Assembly: GCA_031763025.1 (NCBI GenBank)
Contig: JASSKH010000016.1
Location: 6,563,054-6,627,053 of the forward strand
Length of the DNA: 64,000 nt
Direction of reading: 5' to 3'
Source: Macrocystis pyrifera
Taxonomy: Eukaryota > Sar > Phaeophyceae > Laminariales > Laminariaceae
Positions 22,861 to 34,442 of the stretch are shown in pieces. Every line of letters starts with the position of its first letter. Position 1 is the first letter of the stretch. The notes below the pieces were generated by a model that did no database searches, was not told where the DNA came from, and worked only from the letters and a program-made list of their open reading frames with translations. Position numbers and translations under genes: made by a program.

Positions 22861-23399
22861 AAATACTGTTTGTATTAGGATGGCGGGTGAGTAATTATTG
22901 TTCCTCTTGGGATCTGACTGACAGACTGGCGTGCGATTTCGAAGAGACAAAAAAAAAAGGAGACGAGGAGACCAACAACACGACAAACAAGAAAACCACC
23001 ATCACATCACCATCCTCTGCCACCATCACCACACCAGTACAACCCACACAGCAACCATGAGCAACCGACCAGCAAACAACGACAAAGACAACAACAACAG
23101 TCTGCTCGCCCCTCCTTCAGCACTAACTACTACTACTCGTACACAGCCTACACAATAAAAATATATACTACCTGGTAATATTATTATAAATATAGCGAAT
23201 GTGACATGCGTTTTTTCGACACGCGTGTACTCGCCGTATACACGGTATATACCAGTAGGTCCTGTGGTGGTTTAATAGGTAACGACCGCTGCTATTGTTT
23301 GTGCTGCTGCTTGTTGCACGAGTACACGGCAGCACCAGTAGTATCAACAGTACAACCAACGAATAACTAACTGCTACCAGGTACCAGGTATGTATGCAT
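22861..23399. other. Intergenic with CA-rich stretch
   Basis: An A- and C-rich stretch (22950-23110) rich in CACCA and ACAAC, and TACCTGGTA or TACCAGGTA at about 23169, 23378 and 23385. No gene supported. Confidence 0.5.
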
Positions 23400-23787
23400 T
23401 ATTATTATATATATTTTTTTTTAATATTTTATTATTATTATATTATTATTATTTTATTGTCCATCAATCACTTTTACTTTCCAGCCCACTCGTAGGAGGT
23501 TTTACCCTCGACGATCTTCTGGACAAGCCGTGGTCACAGGTGTCGTCCCTTCTCCCCCCCGGTACGTGCCTTTATTTTTTGTCGTGCATAGGGTTCAGCA
23601 TTCATTCCCACTGCTCGTCGATTTTCATCGAATGTAGCCAACTCACGCTTTCGCGCTTTCCGCTTACTATCAATTTTTTATGCAAGAAAAAGTCCCTATG
23701 AGCATGCACTCGGTGAGACTTGAACCCACGAAGAAATTGATCTTGATAGGCACGCGGACGACCTACCAAGCCACCGGGGACGCCGGC
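23400..23787 (-). mobile_element. tRNA-derived SINE (SINE-1), full-length copy
   Basis: Read on the minus strand, the head (about 23787 to 23705) resembles a tRNA: an A-box-like GGTGGCTTGGTAGG and, about 50 bases on, a B-box-like GTGGGTTCAAGTCTC. This is the internal RNA polymerase III promoter layout of SINEs. A unique body follows (CGAGCAGTGGGAATG, CACAGGTGTCG on the other strand). The element ends in an A/T-rich tail (about 23402-23455, (TTA)n and T-runs on plus). Related bodies lie at 28169-28419, 31470-31661, 39175-39390 and 39531-39725. The head is not a functional tRNA gene: its stems do not pair well. Confidence 0.85.
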
Positions 23788-24786
23788 TAGTAGGTATCGA
23801 CTACGAATCTTAATACTAGTTACTATAGCTGTTAATATTAATAATATTAATAGCATATATAGTTTTTAAGAGTATAATAATAGTACCAGGAAAGTAAAAG
23901 TATTATGGTACCTGGTAGTACCGGTATTATAGCCGCTGTACCTCTTCGCATCCATTCGTATAACGCGATCGTAGCTAGGACCAGCAGCAGTATAACGGCG
24001 ACCCGCTAAGCTGCAGCAGCAGCTACTGGTACACACAGACAGGCCCTTTGCGTTTCGCTGCGTTTCCGCGTGTAGGATTCTTCAGGATAGTTGGATGGAT
24101 TGGATCCTAGGGAAGTGATTTTTTCAGATTTTTCACCGCATCTCAAAGAAGCCGTACGGGAAAACCGGCATGACTACTTTTTTTCACTTTTTTTACTTGC
24201 TTCTTGCCTGCTGCTGCTGTTGTTGTTTTCGTTGAAGAAAAGAGCCATTTTCCCATGCTATATATTATTTTTTGGTGATAACGTTACGGTATCGATATCG
24301 CGATAAAGTAACCGCTGGTTGGTTGTGCTGCGTTGTTGTCCAAAAATCGACAGCAGCAGTACCGGGAGGAATCCTGGGTATTATTATTGTTATATTGATC
24401 ACAACAGCAGCAAGCAGCACAATCGAATATCTACATTCTCATTCCTGGTTCTATCCTGTGTGTCTTTGTCTGTGGCAGGTAGTTGGCCCGGGAGCAGCAG
24501 CATAGTAGTACCGCGTGGTTTGTGATATATACCTCACGCGCTTGCCTTCCTCACTCCTCTCGGCTGTGATGATACATACGCAAGTTACGTGCATCCAGCT
24601 AAGAAATAATAATTGTGGTGCGCGTATGATAGTCGTCGGAGAAGGTGCCCGCCGTATCGTCGAGCGCTTTTTCTTTTTCGCTCTCCCGTTTCGCTCGTCG
24701 CATCGTTTTTTCAACATGACGCACACACAAACACACTAGTGAAATCGCAGCGAAACAAAAAGCACAGACTTCATTTCAGGTAGTTA
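23788..24786. other. Upstream region, no gene recognised
   Basis: TACCTGGTA at about 23910. Scattered TACCGG and CAGCAG words. No credible coding region; it lies 0.5-1.5 kb before exon 1 of the EsV-1-7 gene, so distal promoter sequence is possible but not visible. Confidence 0.4.
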
Positions 24787-24945
24787 GTGCTCCATACCTG
24801 CACAGCAGCAGCAGGAGCACAGCAGCAGTTCCACTTACTAGGCAGTGTATTATGTGGCCTCCCCCTCTGCACTTGTCACACTCCCAGCAGCAGCAGCACA
24901 GCAGCAGCAGCAGCAGCAGCCAGCCGCACTTGCTGCTGCAGCAGT
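24787..24945. repeat. Imperfect (CAG)n region
   Basis: CAGCAGCAG runs at 24802-24832 and 24885-24925, then GCTGCTGCAGCAG. It lies about 400 bp upstream of the proposed start codon, perhaps in the 5' flank or leader. Confidence 0.85.
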
Positions 24946-25340
24946 CTTGTGCGAGAGAACAAAAACATTTTTGCACCAGGGTTTTGATTTTCAAATGTCG
25001 CGAATTTCATCAAGTTTTCTGTCAAATAATAACTCCGGTCGATTATTTTCCTCGAAATAATATATGGTTTTCCCTCTTTGGCATGTTTTTTTTGTTCTTT
25101 TTGCTTTTTTAGGGGTCCCTCTTCTTTCCCCTGTGCAATCACTTGCTTGTGTCGCACGCCATCAGATTGATCATTTTCGCTCAAACTTCCGCTTGGAAAC
25201 CAAAGAAACCAAAGGACATCCTGGGAAAAACGTGTCACAACCCATCTTCCCTCAAGAGCAACGGAGAGAGGCTGAACGACATGGCCCAGTAAATGACCAG
25301 CTGAAATAAATAAACAGAGACACACGAGAGAGTGCAAGAT
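24946..25340 (+). promoter_or_regulatory. Putative 5' flank and leader of the EsV-1-7 gene
   Basis: The sequence before 25341 has in-frame stops (TAA near 25308-25313), which favours ATG 25341 as the start. The GA-rich leader (25258-25340) is plausible 5' untranslated RNA. I see no clear TATA box or other element, so this is inference from position only. Confidence 0.3.
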
Positions 25341-26030
25341 ATGACCACAGCAGCAGTGACGCTCCCTCGACGCACGGGCAGACACGCGGCGGGACCCACG
25401 CCGACGGAGGAGAGCTGGGCGCCCGCGGCTTATCCCAGGGAAGACGCAGACCCCTTCCTACAGCCCAGGATCTCGGTGCGCTTTCCCGCCGCGGCGTCTC
25501 ACCCCGAGGCTACAGCGAACCCAAAGGGAAACAACGAAGACTCAGCCTGGTGGCAGGCGAGCCGGCGCTCGTCCTCTGTCGACGCGGACCAGACGCAGCC
25601 GCCGCAGGTCCAGCCTCAGCAGCAGCAACAGCAGGGGCAACAGGGGCAACAGCAGCAGCAGCAAGCGCAGGCTCATCCCCCGAGCTTCGCCCCAGGACGT
25701 GGCACGGTGTGGCCGGACGGGCCAGTCGGCCTCGAGTACAACAACAGCAGCACGATCCGAGGCGGTTCTCTGCCGGTGGCGAGCGGTAACATGGCGAAGG
25801 CGGGCTACATGTCGCAACCGCCGCCCTTCGACCCCGAAGATCGCCTGGAGATCTTCTCCAAAAGGGTCGGGGGCTTCGGCGCCGAGCAGGCGGCGCCCGG
25901 AGCCGGCGGCGGTGGCGGCAGTGGTGGTGGCGGAGAGAGACCGGCTGGAGAGGGGGACAAGGCACCCCGACTTCCGTCGCACCCGCCGCAGGGGGAGTTG
26001 GCCTCGAAGTTTGGCCATCATCATCCTACG
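25341..26030 (+). CDS. EsV-1-7 repeat protein, proposed exon 1
   Basis: Codes for 230 residues beginning MTTAAVTLPRR. The start is the first ATG after an in-frame stop. Composition is unlike the flanks: GC-rich with strong GC at third codon positions, as expected for a real exon. The protein part is disordered: a Gln-rich run (about residues 85-112), a Gly run (about 189-200), a more ordered PPPFDPEDRLEIFSKRVGG (about 166-184) and HHH near the end. The frame meets a stop at 26037. I propose a donor at 26031 (CCTACG then GTGGAA), phase 0, which is a weak-to-fair splice site. Alternatives: the stop is real and this is a separate small gene, or a stronger-looking AGGTACGG at 26138 is used in another frame. 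No family is recognisable from this exon alone. Confidence 0.6.
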
Positions 26031-26309
26031 GTGGAATAACCGATCCGGCAACCTCTACGGGCATGCCCTGGGCGAGGCCTGGAGGAGGAGGAGGAGGAGG
26101 AGGAGGGAGGGGGAGGGTCACACCACGATCTACGCCAGGTACGGGCCCTGCGCGAGAGCGATGTTGGCGTGCAAGAGAGATGCCTTGCACCTGGGTCGTG
26201 TGAAGGCGGTTAATTTTCCGAACTTCCTTGTTGTATGTTGTACTCGTACTTTTGTTATGATAGAACGAAGCCTGCGGCTGTATTTTTTTATGCTGCTCGT
26301 AAGGTAGTA

Positions 26310-28168
26310 ATATGTGCGTGCCTTTAGCTGGTGTTGTTGCTGCTGCTGTTGTTATCATGGCGAGAGAGGCAGATAAGTGGATATTGCACGAGAGAGACCC
26401 TCTTGCTTGTTGTTTATTTACTTCGTTATGTGTGGGGAGGGTAAAAAAGTCAAGTCTTGCGCGCAAATTGAAGATAGATGCTGTGCTCGTATGATACAGA
26501 GAAGGCAAACCATACGCAAACGTTCTTCGCGCGTATGGTATTGATTGTTGCTGCGCTCTCTGCACGTTCTTCATGATGAGCGCGCAACCGAGCGAGAGCG
26601 TCCAACCACCAGCAGCAGCAGCACCGGTAGCGTCAAGCTTCAAGTTTGTTATTTCTTCATACAGATACAGCAGCAATATATAGGTACCTGGGGTACGTAC
26701 TGCTATCAGACAACGATGCCTATCCATGCTATCTACCGTATCTATCACGCAAGTACCAGGTTGAACGACAACTTTTCGATAGTACTATTTTTTACCCGGT
26801 TTTTGTACATTACGTGGTGTAGAAGGTTCCCGCGGAACACTGCTGCTTGCTCCATTCTGTACTTACGCCTGCTGCTGGTGTTGCTGTGCTGTGGTGTGAG
26901 TGATGGACGCAACAAGTTATTCACTCAAGAATTGGTATGAAAACCGTGAGGAATACCCGTCGAGATACTCTCGGTCAAGATAATAATCAATCGATTTTTA
27001 CTATTTCTTCACAAATAGGCTCGCTCACTCACACCACGTGATCGCTCTTTCTTTTCCTCCTCGCTCTTCTGCTGCAAGCCCACACGAGGGATAAGCACAA
27101 GCAAGCGTGGCACAACTCGGCAGGACGCTACTGCAAACCCCTATACTTGCGTTCGTTCGGTCAAATATGAGGAGGACAAGGGCCGTATGCTCATCACCGG
27201 CCGGCATTTTGTATAATCTGTGGTGTATTCTCCTCGCGGACATCGCTCATCGCAGACCTACGTTTAATAATAATGCGCTCCCATGCATCGTTCACGGCAG
27301 GCAGCAGACCTGATTTGATAGATGTCTGGTCCTTTAAAATATTATTATGAGGCCCGCCCTGTAAAGGAAACGTAGAATGTTGAAGCACTATTAATAGTAA
27401 GGTATAGTGCTATCTATATATATATTGTAGATTTTGTGTCTCGATTTTGGGGCATTTTGACTCGAAAAAGGGTGAGCTCAAACGAATTGATTGAGTGGAT
27501 CTAAAATACATGCCGGAAAGCTCTTTTGACAGGAGTCCTGGAGCTTTCGAATGAGCCTATCAGAAGTATACAGCCGCTACTAAAATCACCGTATCTCAGC
27601 AACTACGGGCGATGCAGTCGAAAATCGCTGCAGATATCGAAACCCAGTTTTCACAGCTATTATTGTATGGCACCATACTCGTCCCCGAGCCCTTTCGAGT
27701 TGCAGTCTAAATTATCCAAAGAATAAAACTTAAAAAACGAAAATGTCTTTTAATTGTCATGCAAACCCCGTTGGTATGGGTTCAAAGTTCAAATAAATAA
27801 ATGCGTACTATCCTTGTTTTCGCCTGCTCACACCCCCCGTCGATACCGACTCCCCGAAACGAAAAATAGCATTGTCGAGAGCGCAGCTGCCAAAATGAAG
27901 TTTTTTTTGTTTCATCCCCTGCCCCCGGGAACAACGCCTAGAAAGTCCTGAACGAAAACCTCTAAAAATCTCCGAGGGACAGGTCAAATCGACACTCCCT
28001 AGCCGATACGATGGTGCCTGAACAAATCTTGTGTCGATTTCGATGTACAACTGTCAGCACTCTGTACGTAGAGAATTTTGATCAAATGAAATCCATTATG
28101 AATTGAGTGAGTTCCAACCGCTCAATCAAGTAAAACCACTGACACCAGATTTTAGCACCATATATACT
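26310..28168. other. No gene; unclassified block at 27400-28150
   Basis: 26310-27400 holds nothing recognised. 27400-28150 differs in texture (few TACGTAC words) and its ends carry a weak inverted match: TTGATTGAGTGG near 27489 against CCGCTCAATCAA at about 28119-28130. It could be a worn non-autonomous DNA element. Confidence 0.3.
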
Positions 28169-28420
28169 TGTGTATCATGAGGGTCTCGTAGTGGTCGTTG
28201 ATTAGCGGAAAGCGCGAGAGCGTGAGTTAGCTGTACATTCGATGAAAATCGACGAGCAGTGGGAATGCTGAACCCTATGCGCGATAAAAAATAAAGGCAC
28301 GTACCGGGGGGGAGAAGGGACGACACCTGTGACCACGGCTTGTCCAGAACATCGTCGAGGGTAAAACCTCCTACGAGTGGGCTGGAAAGTAAAAGTGATG
28401 ATAAAAAAAAAAAAAAAAAT
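28169..28420 (+). mobile_element. SINE-1 copy, 5' truncated, poly-A tail
   Basis: Matches the body of 23400-23787 in the opposite orientation: GCGGAAAGCGCGAGAGCGTG, CGACGAGCAGTGGGAATGCT, GACACCTGTGACCACGGCTT. It ends in ATGATAAAA then a 17-base A-run (28403-28419). No tRNA-like head, as in a truncated insertion. Confidence 0.88.
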
Positions 28421-28705
28421 CGTTGTCTTGCTTGGATGCAACACGGGGACACCAAGTAAGTGCACTTCTAATAATATATCTATCGCCATCACTAGACAGC
28501 ACAAATTATACCGCTCGCTGTACTACCGGCAACAGAGTAGTATGCATTCCTGGTAATGCGTACGCATTGCTGCTACTGTAGAAAGTGTAGTCCAGACTAT
28601 TACATTCCTGCAGGCAGTATGTAATGTACCATCAGGTATGCAATGGGTGTATGACGATCGGGTCTACAACAGCGAACAGCGCCACACTGAAAAAAGTGCC
28701 TTGTA
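28421..28705. other. No feature seen
   Basis: Short stretch between the SINE and MITE copies. Nothing recognised. Confidence 0.5.
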
Positions 28706-28809
28706 TCACGGAGGAGGTCCGTAGTAGGACATACGGTACACACAGAAACCTATATTTTCACGTAATTTTACTAACAATATTTGGTCCTATTTACTATGGT
28801 CCTCGGTAA
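28706..28809. mobile_element. MITE-T copy, reverse orientation
   Basis: Right end reads ACAATATTTGGTCCTATTTA and CTATGGTCCTCGGTAA before TA (28810-28811). Left end TCACGGAGGAGGTCC after TA (28704-28705). AT-rich core AAACCTATATTTT as in the family. Confidence 0.85.
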
Positions 28810-28811
28810 TA

Positions 28812-31369
28812 GTATATCACTCCCCTTAAGGTACAGCGCCCTAATCCGTGAAGTATTTTTTTTCCCCACACAATACACCGTTGTGTGCTTTCTTACCGTT
28901 CTTCTGCACATCCTTCGTATAAACGTATATACCCATCATAGACATCCAGCACAGCCAAGGTCGGATGCTTCATCCCATTGCTCGTACACTAGTAGAGGGA
29001 TAAGAACTCGCTGTGCTCTGTGGTATCAAACTACGAAACGAATACTATACACCAGGTATAGTCGTAAGAACAGCAGCAGCAGTAGGTAACGGGATTGGCA
29101 CTGCCACACGCCAAATAAGTAAGGATAATATAGTTTAGGCAATGAATGACAAACATGAATTGAAGTAAGCAACCAAAGCACACGCAGACAAACAACTCCT
29201 CACCTCCTGAAATAACCAGGGACGTACGTATTGCACTATGGTACCCATACGTACGGTATGGATGTGTATATTGCACTGCCCCCTGTTGCTATAATAATAA
29301 ATAGTGGTTGCCTCACCCCACTTTCCTGCTGAAGGCGCATCTACTACTATTAATACTATTATACTCCTACTACTATATGTATAAGTAGTACTACCTGCCG
29401 TATAGCAGTGGCTCAAGTAGTGAATAATACCGAACCGGGTTTTTGCTGCGTCCGAGATGTCTATCGTCTGCAGCTTCAAACAGGGTTGGTTGTTTTGGTA
29501 TCGTTGGTTAGAAAAAACCTACGTACGTACGGCCGGCGGTTAGATTGTGTGTGTGTTGGTGGAAGTCTGTTTGCGTACGCTCGTACGACACGGCACTACT
29601 TTATACGTATTTTTAAAACTATTATTCATACCTGGGGTGCCTCTTTTAGAGAATACCTGGTATTAATAGGAAAAATGGACGAACTGCTGCTGCCTCTGGT
29701 GCTTCCTACTTCTTCTGATGACGCTTGTTGTCCTACCCAACCCCACCTCCCGCACTCCGTTGCTGTACACCAATACCTTGTGGCCCCAGAGAGAGGTTAG
29801 TTAGTGTATACATGATGAGACTACTATCGCTGTGATGCTGCTGTTTGAAGTCATCACATGTAATGGTACTGCTGTAGGTTTTCTAGACGGCACCCCAGCG
29901 CGCGGCACTTCGCGGCACCACCACATGTATGTATATTATACAAACAGTAGTACACCTACGTACCAGGTATATATTAGTATAAGTACTATAGCTACTGTGG
30001 TTGGTTGTGGCAATTTTCAATTCCGACTATAATACAGTATTCTTGAACAAAGTAATACTTACTGCTCATTCATTACTGAGATTCTTGAAATACACCAGGT
30101 ACCAGGTATACATGCTACTGTTTGTACTACTATCTTTCTACACACCACTGCTTTACTATTACTACATATTCCTACTATATTAAAGACTGCATGCTGTGGT
30201 ATTGCAATCTCTCTCGGCTTCCCCCCCTTTCTTTTATCGGATACATCTAAAAAATTACCCGTCAGGTTAGGGTCGTGTGTGCACCAACAACTACTGCTTG
30301 CTGCGTACCTGTAGTACATGCATGTATGTTTACAAATTTATAAAATGTGCCATAATATGTACTATTAATACTACAGCTGTAGGTGATGCTGACTTGTTGC
30401 GAATTACAACAAGCACCATCAATAGTAGTGCCAATCTACATACGTATGTATCTGGTATATATATGCTCTACCAGGTTCGTACGTGTGTATGCTTTTTCTC
30501 CTTACTTTAGGTATTATTATACCAACCAACAGTACGTACGTACCAGGTACGAACCAGCATGTATGCACGTAAAAGTATTTCTTAATATGGATGTTCTTCA
30601 CATAAACCGAGTGACCACCAGCAACCAATGACCAGCTATTTGTAGGTACGAACAGCAGCACTGCTCTTAGTCTACTGGTATGCAGTGCTGCATAGCAGGC
30701 TACTTGTAATATCAACATTGTAGCCACCTATTATATCTACGAATCTACAACGGAGCCGTTATTGGCATTAGAATACGTGCCAACCAAAAAGAGTCTAGAC
30801 CAGAGCCAGCACGTATAGATTCCTTCTCCTTCTGCCAGCAGTTTGTAGTATCATGATGTAATAGATAGACACCGGCGATAGCGCGAGAAAGCGGAGTTGG
30901 TGCTTTGCTTTTTTTTTTTTTTCCATGAATTAACTTTTTCCTATATTTTCCCCTTTTCTTGTCCTTATGAAAGAAGTACTACATAGTGGGTGGGTGGCGA
31001 GCGTATTTTGGCCCACTCATTATTTCTCTTTTTACTTAGTTAAGTGTTCACCGGGATGCATATTATAGTTCCCTTTTTCCTTCTCGTTTCTTCCCCCTTG
31101 CACGTCCTTTTGGCTCATGCTCGGAGTAAGTATGTGTCTGAGCTTTGGCTTCCCATTTTATTTATTTAGTTGGGATTCTTCTCATTTTCTTTTTCTTTTT
31201 CTTTTTCGGTTTGGTTTCTTGGTTGCTTCTCTTTCTTTATGGTGTATTTTGGTTGCTGGCGTATGTATGTATGTTGTGTCGGCCGCACCTAGTGCGAAGG
31301 CATGGTATATTGCGTAGTAGGCTATTAATGCATTACGGTGTATTATCTCTGTGTCGTAGTCTGTGACCA
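28812..31369. other. Long stretch without a gene, rich in TACCTGGTA and TACGTAC words
   Basis: About 2.5 kb. TACCTGGTA or TACCAGGTA at about 29653, 29958, 30103 and 30539, and close variants at 29049, 30095 and 30475. Words such as ACTATTAATA and GTACGTAC are frequent. A T-run lies at 30909-30922 and (CTTTTT)n at 31187-31208. Open frames are AT-rich and without domains. Confidence 0.5.
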
Positions 31370-31462
31370 CAGAGCTCATATCTTTCTAGGGTGAAGAATC
31401 AGCACGGACACTGGGCTTGCTGGATGTCGACGAGTAGAAGAACGGTTTAATGTGAAGAACAC
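31370..31462 (+). repeat. Interspersed repeat family D, partial copy
   Basis: CTGTGACCACAGAGCTCATA, AATCAGCACGGACACTGG, TCGACGAGTAGAAGAACGGT and AATGTGAAGAACACACAC follow the same order as in 33380-33495. Confidence 0.75.
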
Positions 31463-31469
31463 ACACACA

Positions 31470-31662
31470 TTCGATGAACATCTACGAGCAGTGGGAATGC
31501 TGAACCCTATGCGCGATAAAAAATGAAGGCACATACCGTGGGGGGAGAAGGCACGACACCTACCTGTGACCGACCACGGTTTGTCCAGAAAAAGACCGCT
31601 TAGGGTAAAACCTCATACGAGTTAATCTGGAAAGTGAAAGAGATTAGAAAAAAAAAAAATAC
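31470..31662 (+). mobile_element. SINE-1 copy, 5' truncated, poly-A tail
   Basis: Body match from CTACGAGCAGTGGGAATGCT to CTGGAAAGTGAAAGAGATTA and a 12-base A-run (31648-31659). It abuts a family D copy at its left end. Confidence 0.85.
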
Positions 31663-33234
31663 ATATATATATTAATACATTCGTATTTCTCGGTTTGTTT
31701 TGGTTCCTACCTCGCAGCACGCCGAGTAGCATATTGGTCGGTTCACAATAATAGTAGTAGTGGTTAGCGAGGAAACACGTTTGCTTCAGTTGCTGCTGGC
31801 GCCGCTGCTTGCTGCGTCGGTTTATAGTTGCTGTGTTTTATTGTGTACAGCAGTGCTACTGTATTCCCCCCTTACGGGTATTATCTGCTACAGACATCAG
31901 GACGAGGCGACTGAGAGTGAGGCAACGGACGGTGGGCTTACAGAAGGGCCATACAGGACTTTTTCTCAGAAGGACCATACATACATTACATGCGTATCAC
32001 ACACACCACCAGTCAATCAATCAATGTTATAGGCATGTGGAGGAAAGTGTAAATATTGTTTCAGGCTAACTCTGTTGTGAAGGGTTTACTCTGGTGGGTA
32101 CACCTTTTTACCAGCAGTTCAGGGGTCTAGACCATTTTTTCGTACCCTCACAAAAAAGATTCAGCAATATTTACTACTTAGTCGTCGGCAATATTAATAC
32201 CAAGACATGAAAATATTAATTTATTTTACGAGGTCCTCATTCATTGCTATTACGTGGTAGGAATAATAATTAAAGCAATATAATAATCTAACATCGTTGG
32301 TGATAACGCACATGCCTCGTACGCCAGACAGTTTGAAGTTTGAGTGTAGTGCGCTGGAAATTATCCTGCCATAGGGGCCAATTTCGGACCGAACCGTTCT
32401 AATTTTCGGTACTGTTTTGTATTATTATTCTAAAGAAAGGTATGATCACGTACCAGGTTCATATTATACAATTAATTATACGTATTGTAGAAGTATTCAT
32501 ACACGTATAAATACTAATTATTGTTGTTTGCTTTCATTTATCGTAATATTATAGTTGTAATTGCATTTTTTTGTTATGTAAAAACGACTGCTGTTGATTT
32601 TTTTATTGTTATTATTCATGGTGAGGCCGTGCCTGTTGAATGCTATTGTTATTACGTACCTGGTAGTGTGGCAGCAGTGCCTGGTATGGGCGTATGCTAT
32701 TCGCGTATACGAATATATCCACACAGCAGCAGTACATATCTTGCTGGGCTCCCGTCACCAATAATAATTGCTCTTGATGGCTGCGGTGGACGATTGGTGG
32801 GGTGGAGTGGGTGGGTTGGTGAGTAGGTGGGGCGGTGGATACAGTTGATGGATGCTACCCTCGTCTTTCCTCGGGCCACAAAAATCAGCGCACACGAAAC
32901 AGTTCACGAACGGGGCAATAACATACGTGCCGGTACAGTCAGGGTCCACGAACAAGAAACGCCGCCTGATCTACAAGTACTATATACTGCTGTAAAAAAA
33001 GGCTTGAATCCTCGGTATGACACCAACTTTGAGCAACCTCGACCATTGCACTCGGATCACAAAAATGAGCTGTTGTTGTCATACCACCATTCTGGCCGGA
33101 AAAAAAAAAAAACTGTTTGGTCTTGATGTTTATACCCCAACGTTTCTTATTTTTACGTCCAGTGATAGGTACTGTAGTTAGTACCTGGTGGTTTATTGTA
33201 GTACAGTACGAAGCGCTCGCCGCTTGCACGAATT
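31663..33234. other. No gene recognised
   Basis: Contains TACCTGGTA at about 32656 and TACCAGGT at about 32448. A repeated GGTGGGTTGGTGAGTAGGTGG-type G/T stretch lies at about 32795-32835. No credible coding region. Confidence 0.45.
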
Positions 33235-33497
33235 TTTACTCCAAAATTCTTGCGTAGCGCCCCCGAGAAAATGAGCCTGACGTTCTTGTTAGGTTGTTTC
33301 TTATTCGTGGGCCTGTGTTGAATGAGTATCATGCCACACGCCAGTGTTACGTATGGTTCATGCATCTGCATCTCTGCGTCGTTTTGTTGTGACCACAGAG
33401 CTTGTCTCTCTGAGATTGAAGAATCGGCACGGACACTGGTTGTTTGGGAGATCGACGGGTACATAGAGAACGGTTAAATGTGAAGAACACACATAGA
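33235..33497 (+). repeat. Interspersed repeat family D, longest copy
   Basis: Starts near ACTCCAAAATTCTTGCGTAG and ends TTAAATGTGAAGAACACACA. Related copies: 3290, 31370, 46270 (minus), 47865 (minus) and 61200 (minus). No coding capacity. Whether it is a solo LTR, MITE or SINE body is unresolved. Confidence 0.75.
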
Positions 33498-34442
33498 CCG
33501 AAGTAAGGATGCCGGATGCCGAGCCATCGCATCCCCCAAGACCGATTTTCAGAGCCCGATTGCTCCACAGCTACAATAAGAGGCTACGAAAACCGACCGA
33601 CTCGCCTAAGCAAAGCCCTCAACGAGATGTTTCCACAGCCAACCTATTCTGCATTGGCACATTGGCACCCTCCGTCCGAGTTGTGGGGCAAATCGGGCAA
33701 ATCGGTCTATTTAAAAGGGGGGGTGCGATGACTCGCATCCTTACGGTATACATACCCGTGGTACCACTTTTTACCTTTTTGTCCGAACATGTAAAGTTCG
33801 TGGGGTCTTTAAAATGCCGAGTACAAATACCCGAACGGTGCCTAAATTTCCAGACAGAGTGGTGTTTATACTTGAGTGTCTCCTCCCTTCCGCCTGGAAA
33901 CGTTTCCCTGCATGCATGCACGATGTTGTATTTTTGCGGAAGATTCTATAGGCGATGGCGGTAAGAAATCTGAAGTATCACCGGCAAAAATCGTATGTAT
34001 TGACGTAGGGGTAGGCGTGCATAGAGCGTTTTTGATGGATCGAGAGCTGGGTGGCGTTCGTTGGAAGAACACGACGACTAAGACATTAGCTCGCCACGTG
34101 CGAAACTGTGCTTTGCTGTTAGCGCTTTCTTTTTGTCGTGCCTGCTTTGTCGTGCCTGCTTTGTCAATTATTGATAAGTCAGTGCTGCAGTAGTAGAATT
34201 CTTGTCGTTCTGTCTTTCCGTAATTGTGTCTACGCATTCAAGAATGAGTTGAGAGTGAATTAATGGATGAATGTATCCAATCACTGTGAGCTGAGAGTGA
34301 ATAAATCGATGAATGCATCTAAGCACCGTGCGAGCCTTCGTGGTACCTGGTGCGGTATTTCAATCTGGTCGTGAATACTCCGGATGTTCGGTGGGCGTCT
34401 ATTGTGTATAATTGTCCTTTTATTTGCCATCAGGCTTGTACT
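33498..34442. other. No gene recognised
   Basis: Frames at 33509-33964 and 33876-34193 lack domains. A tandem pair GAGTTGAGAGTGAATTAATG and GAGCTGAGAGTGAATAAATC (34245-34305) has a unit of about 57 bp. Confidence 0.45.

Noticed and set aside
23705-23787. A tRNA gene on the minus strand
   Set aside because: A and B boxes are present but acceptor and anticodon stems do not pair and the sequence continues into a SINE body.
24787-25309. Small membrane-like proteins upstream of exon 1
   Set aside because: AT-rich and CAG-repeat frames without conserved features; in-frame stops separate them from exon 1.
25510-26051. Minus-strand frames opposite exon 1
   Set aside because: Same shadow effect; no domain or splice support.
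26031-26140. Extension of exon 1 in another frame to the AGGTACGG donor at 26138
   Set aside because: It needs a frame change or an unseen intron, and the text there is a (GGA)n run; kept only as an alternative.
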